Below are positions 33,891 to 42,830 of a stretch of DNA of 64,000 nucleotides, in pieces. The notes beneath the pieces are model-generated. The model searched no databases. It worked only from the letters and a program-made list of their open reading frames with translations, and had not been told where the DNA came from. This DNA is from Persicitalea sp964500445. GTDB lineage: Bacteria > Bacteroidota > Bacteroidia > Cytophagales > Spirosomataceae. The translations under genes and the position numbers were made by a program. Every line of letters begins with the position of its first letter. The stretch's first letter is position 1. Location: NCBI GenBank assembly GCA_964500445.1, contig CAZCOG010000012.1, positions 67,085-131,084 of the forward strand. The letters run 5' to 3'.

Positions 33891-34166
33891 TCAAAGGATT
33901 TCTGCCGAGATGCCCCGACGGCAAATCTCATTCCGCATCCCTACCAGTGAATCAAATTCACCTTCTTTCACAGAGCATTTTCCCTTGAAATGGATAATCA
34001 AAGTACATTGCTCGGCTTGCTCCGGGGCATGATCACAGACTTTAATCAGTGTCTCAATCACCCAGTCAAATGTATTTACTTCATCATTGAACACCACGAG
34101 CGAGCGCACTTCCGTTTCCACGGTTTCTTCCAAAAGTTCAATGTCGGTATCTATATCAGTTTGCAT
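33891..34166 (-). CDS. clpS: ATP-dependent Clp protease adaptor ClpS
   Basis: From the ATG at 34166 the protein has 91 residues. A TTG start at 34193 would overlap the promoter described next and is less likely. The ClpS core includes VVFNDEVNTFDWVIETLIKV, then QAEQCTLIIHFKGKCSVKEG, and the end RRGISAEIL. ClpS delivers N-degron substrates to ClpA or ClpC. clpA is not adjacent; recR follows on the same transcript. The acidic N-terminal tail is the part that enters the Clp ring. Confidence 0.9.
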   Translation of the reverse strand: MQTDIDTDIELLEETVETEVRSLVVFNDEVNTFDWVIETLIKVCDHAPEQAEQCTLIIHFKGKCSVKEGEFDSLVGMRNEICRRGISAEIL

Positions 34167-34172
34167 TCCAGT

Positions 34173-34204
34173 CAAATTTACGTTTGCTTGCAAAATTAAT
34201 CAAA
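34173..34204 (-). promoter_or_regulatory. Promoter of clpS-recR, possibly giving a leaderless mRNA
   Basis: On the minus strand, TTTG (34204-34201) and a perfect TAAATTTG (34180-34173) are separated by 20 nt. The expected start site falls on or next to the clpS ATG at 34166. Confidence 0.5.
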
Positions 34205-34310
34205 AAACAGCACTTTTCGAAGGTTTATGCCCTTTCAAAACCAACAAATTACCCAATAAATGGCTTAGTCCGGCCCCTCCTGTATTTCACTATTCATCAC
34301 TTTTCTATTA

Positions 34311-35777
34311 ATGAATCCTTACATTGCCCTTGCTATTCTGGTCGCTTACTTCGGGATGCTGATTCTCGTCTCTATCTACACTTCCCGGGGTGCCGACACC
34401 GCTACTTTTTTTACCGCCAACCGTCAGTCGCCCTGGTACCTCGTGGCTTTCGGAATGATTGGTACTTCATTGTCCGGTATCACTTTCGTATCGGTCCCGG
34501 GCGCGGTGCTGAATATTCAGTTTTCCTATTTTCAGGTAGTTTTGGGCTACATTCTGGGCTACCTAGTAATAGGTACTATACTCATGCCACTATATTACCG
34601 GCTGAATCTTATTTCCATTTATTCGTATTTCGATCAGCGCTTTGGTTTCTGGTCTTATAAGTCGGGGTCGGCATTTTTCCTGCTGTCACGTACATTGGGA
34701 TCGGCAGTAAGACTTTACGTAGCCGCGGGCGTATTACAAATTGCCCTGTTCGGCCCCCTGGGTGTGCCGTTTGAAGCCGCCGTGGCAATCACTATCCTGC
34801 TGATTTGGATATATACATTCAAGGGCGGTATCAAAACGATTATCATCACAGATACACTTCAAACTACCTTTCTGGTCACGGCGGTTGTACTTACCATCGT
34901 GCTCGTAGCTCGTGAACTCAACCTTTCTGGCTTTTCCGAGATGGTTTCCACCGTCCGCGATAGCGAGTACTCCAAGATATTTTATTGGAATGCCAACGAC
35001 CCAAAAAACTTCTTCAAACAGTTTTTTGGCGGGGCATTCATAGCCATCGTGATGACGGGCATGGATCAGGATCTCATGCAAAAAAACCTTACCTGCAAGA
35101 ATATCGGCGAAGCGCAGAAGAATATGTTCTGGTTTACAGTCGTGTTAGTTGTCGTCAATCTGCTCTTCCTGTCGCTGGGGGCCTTACTGTACCTCTATGC
35201 GGCTGAAAAGGGAATTCCTTTCCGGGAAAAGACGGGTGATTTTTGTCCTATGCTGGCTCTCAACAATCTTGGACTACTGGTGGGAATTACTTTCCTGCTC
35301 GGAATCACCGCCGCGACCTACGCCAGTTCCGACTCCGCCCTGACTGCACTGACAACCGCTTTCTGCGTGGATTTTATGAACGTAGAAGGAAAGCCCGAAG
35401 CCCAGCGATCGCGGATCAAGTTCTGGGTACATATCGGTTTTTCGGTGCTCTTTTATCTGGCAATTTTGGTTTTTAACCAACTGAACAGCAAAGAAGTAAT
35501 TACGGCGGTATTCGATCTGGCGGGCTACACCTACGGACCTCTGCTGGGCCTTTTTAGCTTCGGCATGTTGCTGAAACTACCCGTCCGCGATCGACTCGTG
35601 CCGATCGTCTGCATTGTCGCGCCGATATTGACCTACATCATCAACCAAAACTCAGCCGCCTGGCTGGACGGCTATAAATTAGGTTTCGAGCGGTTAATCT
35701 TGAATGGCGTATTGGTATTTATCGGTCTATGGCTGATATCGCTGGGAATGCGTGGAAATCAATTGCGCAAACTGTGA
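34311..35777 (+). CDS. Sodium:solute symporter (SSS family)
   Basis: The 488-residue integral membrane protein has about 13 transmembrane helices. Family landmarks are FFTANRQSPWYLVAFGMIGT, then SGITFVSVPGAV near helix 2, VMTGMDQDLMQKNL, and ATYASSDSALTALTTAFCVD in the sodium-site helix. SSS proteins import sugars, amino acids, vitamins or organic acids with sodium. The substrate cannot be read here. It is divergent from clpS and followed by a small hairpin. Confidence 0.92.
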   Translation: MNPYIALAILVAYFGMLILVSIYTSRGADTATFFTANRQSPWYLVAFGMIGTSLSGITFVSVPGAVLNIQFSYFQVVLGYILGYLVIGTILMPLYYRLNLISIYSYFDQRFGFWSYKSGSAFFLLSRTLGSAVRLYVAAGVLQIALFGPLGVPFEAAVAITILLIWIYTFKGGIKTIIITDTLQTTFLVTAVVLTIVLVARELNLSGFSEMVSTVRDSEYSKIFYWNANDPKNFFKQFFGGAFIAIVMTGMDQDLMQKNLTCKNIGEAQKNMFWFTVVLVVVNLLFLSLGALLYLYAAEKGIPFREKTGDFCPMLALNNLGLLVGITFLLGITAATYASSDSALTALTTAFCVDFMNVEGKPEAQRSRIKFWVHIGFSVLFYLAILVFNQLNSKEVITAVFDLAGYTYGPLLGLFSFGMLLKLPVRDRLVPIVCIVAPILTYIINQNSAAWLDGYKLGFERLILNGVLVFIGLWLISLGMRGNQLRKL

Positions 35778-35796
35778 GAAAAGATGTGAAATCAGT

Positions 35797-35820
35797 TCCC
35801 CATTTTTCTAAAGATGGGGA
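35797..35820 (+). terminator. Weak hairpin after the symporter gene
   Basis: A 7-bp stem (35797-35803 with 35814-35820) with a 10-nt loop begins 19 nt after the stop. The following sequence is only loosely T-rich, so its strength as a terminator is uncertain. Confidence 0.35.
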
Positions 35821-35895
35821 GTTTGTTAAGTCTGGTTTGATTTTTTATCAGTGGATCGCTGTAAAATCAAACGAAACTACACATACAAGACTTTC

Positions 35896-36015
35896 ATGGA
35901 AGCATTGCTATTCTTTATGGCCTCGATCACAGCGGGCATCTGGTGTTCCTACTACGTAGAATATTTGGAAGACAAGAAAATGAAAAACGAATCGAATAAG
36001 CAGCTAGGTTTATAA
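35896..36015 (+). CDS. Possible 39-residue single-pass membrane protein
   Basis: An ATG-started frame reads MEALLFFMASITAGIWCSYY and then EYLEDKKMKNESNKQLGL: one hydrophobic helix and a charged cytoplasmic tail. Its stop codon abuts the end of the convergent alkyltransferase-like gene (36010). Such short membrane proteins are often missed. I recognise no family, and there is no clear promoter, though the symporter mRNA could extend into it. Confidence 0.4.
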   Translation: MEALLFFMASITAGIWCSYYVEYLEDKKMKNESNKQLGL

Positions 36016-36339
36016 CAGCTCAATTCCCGGATCCCAAAAATATTCCTGAAAGGCGACCAATTGGTCGTCTTCTATTTTTACACCTTCTGCTTCGAGTAAC
36101 TCCTGCATTTCGGTGCTGCTCCCAAAGAAATTTTTTCCGGTCAGAACTCCGTTTCGGTTAACTACCCGATGGGCGGGTACATCAGGCCTTCCATGAGCGT
36201 TGTTCATGGCCCAGCCTACCATACGGGCGCCTCGTTTTGATCCCAAATACGCCGCAATGGCACCGTAGGTAGTTACCCTACCCTCTGGCACGAGCTTAAC
36301 TACTTCATAGACATTCTCGAAAAAGTCACTTTGCGCCAT
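36010..36339 (-). CDS. Alkyltransferase-like (ATL/MGMT-family) DNA-binding protein
   Basis: The 109-residue protein is the C-terminal domain of the O6-methylguanine methyltransferase fold: EGRVTTYGAIAAYLG, ARMVGWAMNN (arginine finger), then VPAHRVVNRNG. Where true methyltransferases have PCHRV, this one has PAHRV; the acceptor cysteine is replaced by Ala56. ATL proteins bind O6-alkylguanine without repairing it and pass the lesion to nucleotide excision repair. Its start overlaps the end of the DUF3109 gene by 14 nt. Confidence 0.92.
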   Translation of the reverse strand: MAQSDFFENVYEVVKLVPEGRVTTYGAIAAYLGSKRGARMVGWAMNNAHGRPDVPAHRVVNRNGVLTGKNFFGSSTEMQELLEAEGVKIEDDQLVAFQEYFWDPGIELL

Positions 36340-36913
36340 CAGCTGCCGCGATTTTTTCTTCTACTTCCCTGACCAATTCTTCGTACCAGGCTTCACCGTA
36401 AGCCCGGATGAGTGGCTCCTTCAAAAACTTATAAAGGGGTACACCCAACTCCGCGCCAAAGGCACAGGCAGGGTTACAGATATCCCAACGGTCGTAGTTG
36501 ATGGCATGGTACTGTTCATACTTGGTGACTCTGATGGGATAGAGATGACAGGAAATGGGTTTTTTGAAGTCGATTTTGCCATCGTTGTAGGCTGCCTCAA
36601 TGCCGCATTTCAAAATATTCTTATCATCGTAAAAAGCGTAAGCGCATTCTTTCCCCTCGATCACGGGCGTAACTATATCGCCTTCCCAATCTTTGGTATA
36701 AACGCCTTCGGCCGCAATGACGGCCTTACCTTTTTCAGACAGGTAAGGCTCCACGTGGCGGTATATCCGCTTCATGACAGGTAGTTCATGATCTTCCAGG
36801 GGTGCTCCCGAGTCGCCCTCTACGCAGCAAGCGCCCTTGCACTTATCGAGATTGCAAACGAAGAACTGGTCGGCAATGTCGTCGCTGATGCAGGTATTAT
36901 CAATTAGAATCAT
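36326..36913 (-). CDS. DUF3109 cysteine-rich protein
   Basis: From the ATG at 36913 the protein has 195 residues. Cysteines occur as FVCNLDKCKGACC, ECAY, KCGIE, ISCHLYPIR and ICNPACAFG, an arrangement suggesting a bound metal or Fe-S cluster, as in the related YkgJ/zinc- and iron-chelating families. DUF3109 is widespread in Bacteroidota and has no established function. It overlaps the ATL gene downstream and is probably co-translated with it, which hints at a DNA-damage or redox link. Confidence 0.88.
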   Translation of the reverse strand: MILIDNTCISDDIADQFFVCNLDKCKGACCVEGDSGAPLEDHELPVMKRIYRHVEPYLSEKGKAVIAAEGVYTKDWEGDIVTPVIEGKECAYAFYDDKNILKCGIEAAYNDGKIDFKKPISCHLYPIRVTKYEQYHAINYDRWDICNPACAFGAELGVPLYKFLKEPLIRAYGEAWYEELVREVEEKIAAADGAK

Positions 36914-37016
36914 GGTATTTGTAGGGTAGCAAAGTTTCAGAGTAGCAAAGTGCATTATTCCCAGTGGCGCATCCTACTTTGCTATCTTTGGGCGGCTCCA
37001 CTCAGAACTCAATCAC

Positions 37017-39173
37017 TTATTTTCTAGGTATCTTCAAAGTCTCTCCCAACTTCACATTACTATCCGCCATATTGTTGAGGTTCTGGATTTCCTGCATGGA
37101 AACACCATAGTTTTTGGAAATACGGAATAGCGTTTCTCCCGATACTACTTTGTGCATAATGTAATCTCCCGACCTTACGGGTGCACGGCTGGCGGTGGCA
37201 GCCGGATTTACGATCAGTTTCTGCCCCACGGCCAGTTTATCATTGGTAGTTAGCCCGTTCCAGGCCAGCAGGTCGTTGACCTCGACGTTGTAAAGTTTGG
37301 AAATGCTATAATACGTCTGTCCCGATTCAACAGAGTGGTAGTTGGGATTGGAACTACCCGAAGCAGCGGGAGGACTGTACGTTGTGCTGGGACGGCTGGT
37401 CGAAGTACTTGGGCTGCTGGTGGTCGGACTCGGATTGCTCCGCGGCGTAGCCGGACGAGCCGTGCTGGTTCGGGCGGGTTCGGAGTCGAAAGCCGGCGTT
37501 TTATCCCCGGCGCCCTGCTGTTCGATAATAACGATACGGTCGTTGTTTGCGCTCGATGTGCGGGTTGGGTTTGTAGTAGCTGATGTGCTAGGCTTGGTGT
37601 AAACACCGCTCTCGCGCGGTGTTTCTTCGGTTACCTCAGGCGAGCTCACATCAGGAGTATTTGCAGGCTCAGTAGTTGACTCATCGGCCAATATAGGCTT
37701 GTACTTTTTTCTTTCGCTGGCGTTTTTCGGTATATCGCTGGTAGAACCAATAAGTTCCGGCTGCGTGTTCGTCCGGTCGGCGGGCGCGGTGATATTGGGA
37801 GAAGGGCGACCCGGCGCAGAACTCCCCGCTGGGGGCACGCTAATGATTTCGACAGGTTTATTAGCCGGCCTCCGTTTCATCAGCCACATGACCCGTCCCG
37901 TTTGCAAACGCTGGTTGCGGTTACTAATACGATTGTATTTCAACAGACGGCCCGTCCTGACGCCATAAATCTGGGAAATACTACGGATGGTTTCTCCTTC
38001 GCGAACCGTATGGAACGGCACCATGGCTTTTTTGTTTTTCTTGGCCAAATAATACACATCGCCAGGAACCAACGGATCGCGGCTTCCCAAATCATTGTAT
38101 TTCAGAAAACTGGATGTCCTGACTTTGGCCGCTTTGGCCAGATCGGCAGCCTTGTCGCCGGGCCGGGCCTGAATACCGGGCAGACTGTTGATTTCGTAAA
38201 AAACCGGGTCGTTGCGTCCTTTCAGCTGGACACTTGCTTTGCTCAAAATCGGAAAACCAATGTCTTCGTCGGCGAAACTAACGGTTGGATCTTCGCGCGT
38301 GATTAGAAGCAATTCACGAACGTTATTGATCTGATCTGAAGCTACGGGCAGAGTCACAATATAGTCTCGGTCGGCAGGGATTTGGTCTGAGTCCGTCCAT
38401 AAATTGTAGCGACGTATTTCGAGCGGGTCAAGGCTTAGCTCACGGGCAATGGAAGAAAAAGACCGCCCCCGGCCTTTGCGATATTCCAGCAAAACCACGG
38501 AATTGGCGGTGCGATAACGTTCCATGCCTGCTTCCAGCGCAATTTTGTGGGCAAAAAAGCGCAGCACGTATTGATCGGTCTTGCCATCAAGCGTAATTTC
38601 CTTGGCGTAAGCCCAGTTTTTCGGGATAATTTCTTTGATACCCCCTACTCCCAAATAGTAAGAATACAGGGCCGATACCCAGTTATTGTATTGCTCGTTA
38701 CTCCGTTTCAGATAGCGGGCGGCGGCGCGGGTAGAAGCGGTAATGCTCTTGCGTTCATCTACCTGATTGTTTACCAAAAGGCCTAACTCCTGCGCGGTTT
38801 CTTTTTTGAATTGCCAGAAACCCACGGCGTCGGATGTGGACACGGCGTCGGGCGTGAGCGAACTTTCCTGCACGGCCAGGTACTTGAAGTCGAGAGGTAC
38901 TTCTTCTTCAATCAGGACACCTTCCAGAATAGGAAAGTAGAGAATGGCACGATCCATTTTGGCCTCCCAAAATCGCTTGTTCGACATTAGACTGCGAATG
39001 TCGGCTTCGATCGCCCGCTTCGCTCGGTTGTCGAACCGGACATTGATGCCGCCGAACATGACGTTGTCAGGGACATCGGGAATTTCCTGTGCCTGCACAC
39101 TTGGCCAGCCGATAGCCAATGCGCAAAGAATCGCTATAAGCTGGCGAAATGGGTTGATAGTTCTGTAATTCAT
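37017..39173 (-). CDS. Lytic transglycosylase with LysM repeats (MltD-like), copy 1
   Basis: The ATG at 39173 gives 718 residues and a signal peptide (QLIAILCALAIGWPSVQAQ). A GH23-like lytic transglycosylase domain occupies about 50-230. Its catalytic glutamate is in LAVQESSL (Glu103) and the fold motifs are GFWQFKKETA and SYYLGVGGI. LysM repeats follow: HTVREGETIRSISQIYGVR, then two at the C-terminus starting YHSVESGQTYYSISKLYNV and HKVVSGETLFRISKNYGVS. A Ser/Thr/Pro-rich linker (about 450-610) separates them. The enzyme would cleave peptidoglycan glycan strands. It follows an O-methyltransferase gene by 23 nt and is paralogous to the gene at 40009. Confidence 0.92.
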   Translation of the reverse strand: MNYRTINPFRQLIAILCALAIGWPSVQAQEIPDVPDNVMFGGINVRFDNRAKRAIEADIRSLMSNKRFWEAKMDRAILYFPILEGVLIEEEVPLDFKYLAVQESSLTPDAVSTSDAVGFWQFKKETAQELGLLVNNQVDERKSITASTRAAARYLKRSNEQYNNWVSALYSYYLGVGGIKEIIPKNWAYAKEITLDGKTDQYVLRFFAHKIALEAGMERYRTANSVVLLEYRKGRGRSFSSIARELSLDPLEIRRYNLWTDSDQIPADRDYIVTLPVASDQINNVRELLLITREDPTVSFADEDIGFPILSKASVQLKGRNDPVFYEINSLPGIQARPGDKAADLAKAAKVRTSSFLKYNDLGSRDPLVPGDVYYLAKKNKKAMVPFHTVREGETIRSISQIYGVRTGRLLKYNRISNRNQRLQTGRVMWLMKRRPANKPVEIISVPPAGSSAPGRPSPNITAPADRTNTQPELIGSTSDIPKNASERKKYKPILADESTTEPANTPDVSSPEVTEETPRESGVYTKPSTSATTNPTRTSSANNDRIVIIEQQGAGDKTPAFDSEPARTSTARPATPRSNPSPTTSSPSTSTSRPSTTYSPPAASGSSNPNYHSVESGQTYYSISKLYNVEVNDLLAWNGLTTNDKLAVGQKLIVNPAATASRAPVRSGDYIMHKVVSGETLFRISKNYGVSMQEIQNLNNMADSNVKLGETLKIPRK

Positions 39174-39196
39174 AGGGTTAGAATAAGGTATACAAT

Positions 39197-39841
39197 TCAA
39201 AGTACCTGGGCAATCATAATTCCGTCTCTCAAAGGGAGAAGAAGACATTTGACCCGCGGATCATTTCTGACATAATCATTAAAGGCCAATAAAGCCGGAG
39301 TTTCCTTATCGGGCTTGTGCGCAAGCGGATCGGCGACCTTGCCGCTCCAAAGTACATTGTCGGCCAGAATTAATCCACCGGGCTTTATTTTTTCTATCAT
39401 TAAATCGTAATAAGCACGATAATTGACTTTATCGGCGTCGATAAAAACCAGGTCGAATACTTCTTCGAGCGTGGGAATGATGTCGAGCGCTGCCCCAATG
39501 CGGAAATCGATGCGGGAGGAGAATTCGGATTTGGCAAAAATATTTCGGGTAAAGTTTTCCAGTTCTTCGTTGCGATCCAAAGTGATGAGCAGGCCGTCGT
39601 CGGTCAGGCCTTCGCAAAGACAAAGTGCAGAGTAACCGGTGTAAGTACCAATTTCAAGAATGCGCCGTGGTCGTAGTAGCCGGGAAAAAAGGGCTAACAA
39701 TCTGCCCTGCGCGTGTCCGGACAGCATCCGGGGGCGCATAATTTTGGCGTGAGTTTCGCGGCTAACGTGTCGCAACAGATCACTTTCGGACTCGGTATGC
39801 GCCTCGGCGTAGGCCTCAATTTCCCTGGGTAGAAATTCCAT
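39197..39841 (-). CDS. Class I SAM-dependent O-methyltransferase (caffeoyl-CoA type)
   Basis: The 214-residue enzyme has the SAM-binding motif ILEIGTYTGYSALCL (61-75), the acidic strand end LITLDRNEE, and the metal-site region LVFIDADKVNYRAYYD with ILADNVLWSG. These are typical of cation-dependent small-molecule O-methyltransferases acting on catechol-like substrates. The substrate is unknown in bacteria of this group. It heads a two-gene unit with the LysM/lytic transglycosylase. A decayed fragment of a second copy lies at 42520-42710. Confidence 0.92.
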   Translation of the reverse strand: MEFLPREIEAYAEAHTESESDLLRHVSRETHAKIMRPRMLSGHAQGRLLALFSRLLRPRRILEIGTYTGYSALCLCEGLTDDGLLITLDRNEELENFTRNIFAKSEFSSRIDFRIGAALDIIPTLEEVFDLVFIDADKVNYRAYYDLMIEKIKPGGLILADNVLWSGKVADPLAHKPDKETPALLAFNDYVRNDPRVKCLLLPLRDGIMIAQVL

Positions 39842-39882
39842 ACGGGGAGCGACGGCAGAAATTTAGTAGGTAACCATCACTT

Positions 39883-39914
39883 CAAATATACCAAACAACG
39901 CCGATTTTCCCGAA
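39883..39914 (-). promoter_or_regulatory. Promoter of the O-methyltransferase/LysM operon
   Basis: The -7 element on the minus strand is a perfect TATATTTG (39890-39883). A weak TTCG (39914-39911) lies 20 nt upstream. The homologous relic at 42.75 kb has a mutated -7 element. Confidence 0.5.
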
Positions 39915-40008
39915 TTCTTATAAAAAATGCGGGGATCTGAGACCCGTTTTTGTCCCGATGAAGTTACCGTGCAGAGCAAAGTTTAGCGTTTTCTGGATAG
40001 GTTGAACG

Positions 40009-42114
40009 TTACTTTTTGGGGATTTTCATCGTTTCCCCGAGTATCACGATGTTACTGGACATATTATTGAGTTGCTTAATCTTGCCCATATCTACATTGT
40101 AAATCTGGGCAATCCGGAAAAGTGTTTCGCCTGGACGCACTTTGTGGAGTATGTACTGGTCTTTGACTACGGGAGCACGAAAGGAGTCGGGAACAGGACT
40201 GACGATCAGGCGCTGCCCAACTTCAAGTAGATTTCGGGTTGTAAGATGATTCCAGGCAAGCAAATCGTTTACCTCTACATCGTAAAGCTGCGCAATGCTA
40301 AAATATGTCTGTCCGAATTCTACAGTATGATACTCGGGAGACACGCTACTACCCTTTGACTCCTTCTCTCCGGATTGGGTTAGTGCAGGTAGGTCAGGTT
40401 CTGTTGTCCGAATTACCTTTATGGGTGTCGATCCGGGAACGGCCACAGCAGCTGTCGGTTCTTTGATTTTAGATATCACTACAATTAACATCTTGATTTC
40501 TTCATCGGAAGACATTAAATCCTTCAAAAGAGCGCTGACTTCCTCCTGCTCGTTCACGACTGTAATGGGTATTTTATACGCTGGTCGGGCCATTGTCGAA
40601 TCTTCGGGCTCATTGGCCAGAGATTCGGGAGTTACCCTTGTAGTGGCGTTTGAGTCGTTTTCCACCGACTGTGGCGAGCGGAACGAACTACCAGGTACTT
40701 CCAGATCGCTGCTGTCAACTCCGCTAATGGCCTGTGAACTATCAGCAGAAATTTCGTTCTGTGGGTAAGGACGACTTATTATTTCTACCGGCATATCCTC
40801 AGGACGCTGTTTCATGAGCCACATAAGCCGGCCAACCTGCAAGCGCTGATTGCTGTTATTGATTCGGTTGTATTTCAGCAGTTGGCTGGCTCTAACCCCA
40901 TAAAGTTGAGAAATACTCCAAATCGTTTCTCCTTCCCTGACCACATGAAAAGGTATCACGGCTACCTTATTTTTTTTTGCCAGATAATACACCGCTCCCG
41001 GCGTGAGTGGTCCGGGGCTATCGAGATCGTTGTATTTGAGAAAACCCGACAAACTTACTTTGGCTGCTTTGGCCAGGGCGGCGGCATCGTCATCCAATCT
41101 GGCCTGTACGCCCGGAAGCCCGTTTATTTCATAATAGGTAGGATCGTTGCTTCTTTTGGATGAGATGCTCACTTTTCGTAAAACTGGAAAGCCAATATCC
41201 TCTACTACGAAATTAGCTGGTACAGGAGGGGCCATTTTACTGGATAGCTTTTGCAGTATCACTTCCTTCCGGTTGAAAGGCACCGGTAACATGACTGTAT
41301 AGCCATCGTCGGGAATTTTATCTGCCTCGAGCCAGCGATTATACTGGCGGAGCTCGACAGGATCAAGGGTAAACTCGCTGGCTATGGATTCCAGAGTACG
41401 CCCCCCGGCATCAGGATACTGAAGCAGAACAGTTGTGTCTGAATACGATTGCTGAGCCGCCTCGATCGCGATTTTATGAGCGAAAAAGTTGAGAATGTAT
41501 TGGTCCATGCGACCGTTGACCATCACCTCTTTAGCATAAGACCAACTTTTGGGAATGTTTCTGTTATTGACATCAATCCCTGAATAATACGTGTATAACG
41601 TCGAGAACCAGTTATTAAAGTGGGAATTGCTGCGCTTAAGCAGGCGCGCGGCTGCGTGGGTCGAGGCGACGATGTTCTTGCGCTCGTCCACCTGCTTGTT
41701 CATTATCAGCCCCATTTCGGCGGCAGTTTCTCGCTTGAATTGCCAAAACCCTACTTCTGCAACAATGGAAACCGCATCGGCCATGAGTGAACTCTCCTGA
41801 ACGGCTAAGTACTTGAAGTCGAGTGGAACGCCTTCCTGGGTAAGTATATCTTCAAGGATAGGAGAATATAGTGCCGTGCGGTTAACTTTTGATTCCCACA
41901 ATCTTCTGTCAATCATGAGCCCCTGAATATTAGCTTCGATAAGCCGTTTTGCCCGCTTATTGAAGTGGACATTTATTCCACCAAAAATCAAATGATCCGG
42001 TACGACTGGGAGGGGCTGTGACTGCGCTCTACTTGGTAGATAAATTAAGACTAGTGTGGTAATAATAAACAGAAGTTTCCTTAGGAATAAGGAAAAAACA
42101 AGCTTTGCATTCAT
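40009..42114 (-). CDS. Lytic transglycosylase with LysM repeats, copy 2
   Basis: The 701-residue paralogue of the gene at 37017 has the same order: signal peptide (LRKLLFIITTLVLIYLPSRA), GH23-like domain with catalytic Glu107 in LAVQESSL, and GFWQFKRETA. Internal LysM (HVVREGETIWSISQLYGVR) follows, and the two C-terminal LysM repeats are YHTVEFGQTYFSIAQLYDV and HKVRPGETLFRIAQIYNVD. The linker has diverged most and no longer resembles copy 1. Copies 1 and 2 appear to come from a tandem duplication that included the methyltransferase. Confidence 0.92.
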   Translation of the reverse strand: MNAKLVFSLFLRKLLFIITTLVLIYLPSRAQSQPLPVVPDHLIFGGINVHFNKRAKRLIEANIQGLMIDRRLWESKVNRTALYSPILEDILTQEGVPLDFKYLAVQESSLMADAVSIVAEVGFWQFKRETAAEMGLIMNKQVDERKNIVASTHAAARLLKRSNSHFNNWFSTLYTYYSGIDVNNRNIPKSWSYAKEVMVNGRMDQYILNFFAHKIAIEAAQQSYSDTTVLLQYPDAGGRTLESIASEFTLDPVELRQYNRWLEADKIPDDGYTVMLPVPFNRKEVILQKLSSKMAPPVPANFVVEDIGFPVLRKVSISSKRSNDPTYYEINGLPGVQARLDDDAAALAKAAKVSLSGFLKYNDLDSPGPLTPGAVYYLAKKNKVAVIPFHVVREGETIWSISQLYGVRASQLLKYNRINNSNQRLQVGRLMWLMKQRPEDMPVEIISRPYPQNEISADSSQAISGVDSSDLEVPGSSFRSPQSVENDSNATTRVTPESLANEPEDSTMARPAYKIPITVVNEQEEVSALLKDLMSSDEEIKMLIVVISKIKEPTAAVAVPGSTPIKVIRTTEPDLPALTQSGEKESKGSSVSPEYHTVEFGQTYFSIAQLYDVEVNDLLAWNHLTTRNLLEVGQRLIVSPVPDSFRAPVVKDQYILHKVRPGETLFRIAQIYNVDMGKIKQLNNMSSNIVILGETMKIPKK

Positions 42115-42519
42115 GATTTGACCTATTAGTGTGTGTGTAGTTTTTGGTCTGCGTACTATAGAAACTGCCTATAAAATCATCATACCAGCCCTGACTGGAA
42201 ATCAAGCTGACTTTTCCATGATTTATCCGCTCCTTTTATACTGAATTCAAAAGGTACAGCGGCATGCTTACCAGGATTTTGAGAAGCATAACTTATTACC
42301 TTCCCGAGCCACAACGCCTTGCCGGCTGAGATGAGCCAACCTAGTTTTACTTTCAGACTGTCAGTTCGTAATAAGAGCAATAATTGTTTTTTTCAGCGTC
42401 AGTTAAGGTATGTAGGTATCGATAAGGAGGGGAATGGTACTTAACTTAGAGCGAAGGACAATACAAGAAGCGTATTCGGGTAGAGCAAAAAAATTCGAAT
42501 GAGTCCCCTTAACTCCCGG
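42115..42519. other. Non-coding stretch upstream of LysM copy 2
   Basis: I see no convincing gene here. A 66-codon minus-strand frame (42180-42380) starts at TTG and matches no family I know, so I leave it out. The region could hold further decayed sequence from the duplication. Confidence 0.45.
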
Positions 42520-42710
42520 TTTCGCAAATGCGCCGGGACTGGGTCAATCGTAAAAACAAGGCTGGTAAGCGGTCGTGAGGTTGGCAGGAAAGTATGCGTA
42601 GAATTTGGGCATGCGTTTCCCTGCTTACGTCCGTGAGCAGATAATTTTTAATTTTCTTGTTCAGTGTGTGCCAGGGCATTCGCCCCATTTTTCCTGGTTA
42701 AAAATTTTAT
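42520..42710 (-). pseudogene. Decayed 5' fragment of an O-methyltransferase gene
   Basis: This stretch aligns by eye with the first ~190 nt of the O-methyltransferase gene (39650-39841), with many substitutions and a few small gaps. The initiation codon is changed (ATA in place of ATG) and the frame is broken. Homology continues upstream through the promoter region (42711-42805 versus 39842-39930), where the -7 element CAAATATA has become CAAATAAA. The rest of the coding region is gone. It marks the far end of an ancient duplication of the methyltransferase/LysM unit. Confidence 0.7.
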
Positions 42711-42830
42711 GCGGGAGTGATCGCAGTAATTCAGTAAACTACCATCCCTTCAAATAAACCAACACAACGCTGGCTTTCCCAAATTCCTGCAAAAAAGCCC
42801 CGATATTTAATGCCTTTTCGATCTAGACAA

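Noticed and set aside
42180..42380. 66-codon minus-strand ORF upstream of LysM copy 2
   Set aside because: It starts at TTG, has no recognised family, and lies in a region with signs of decay.
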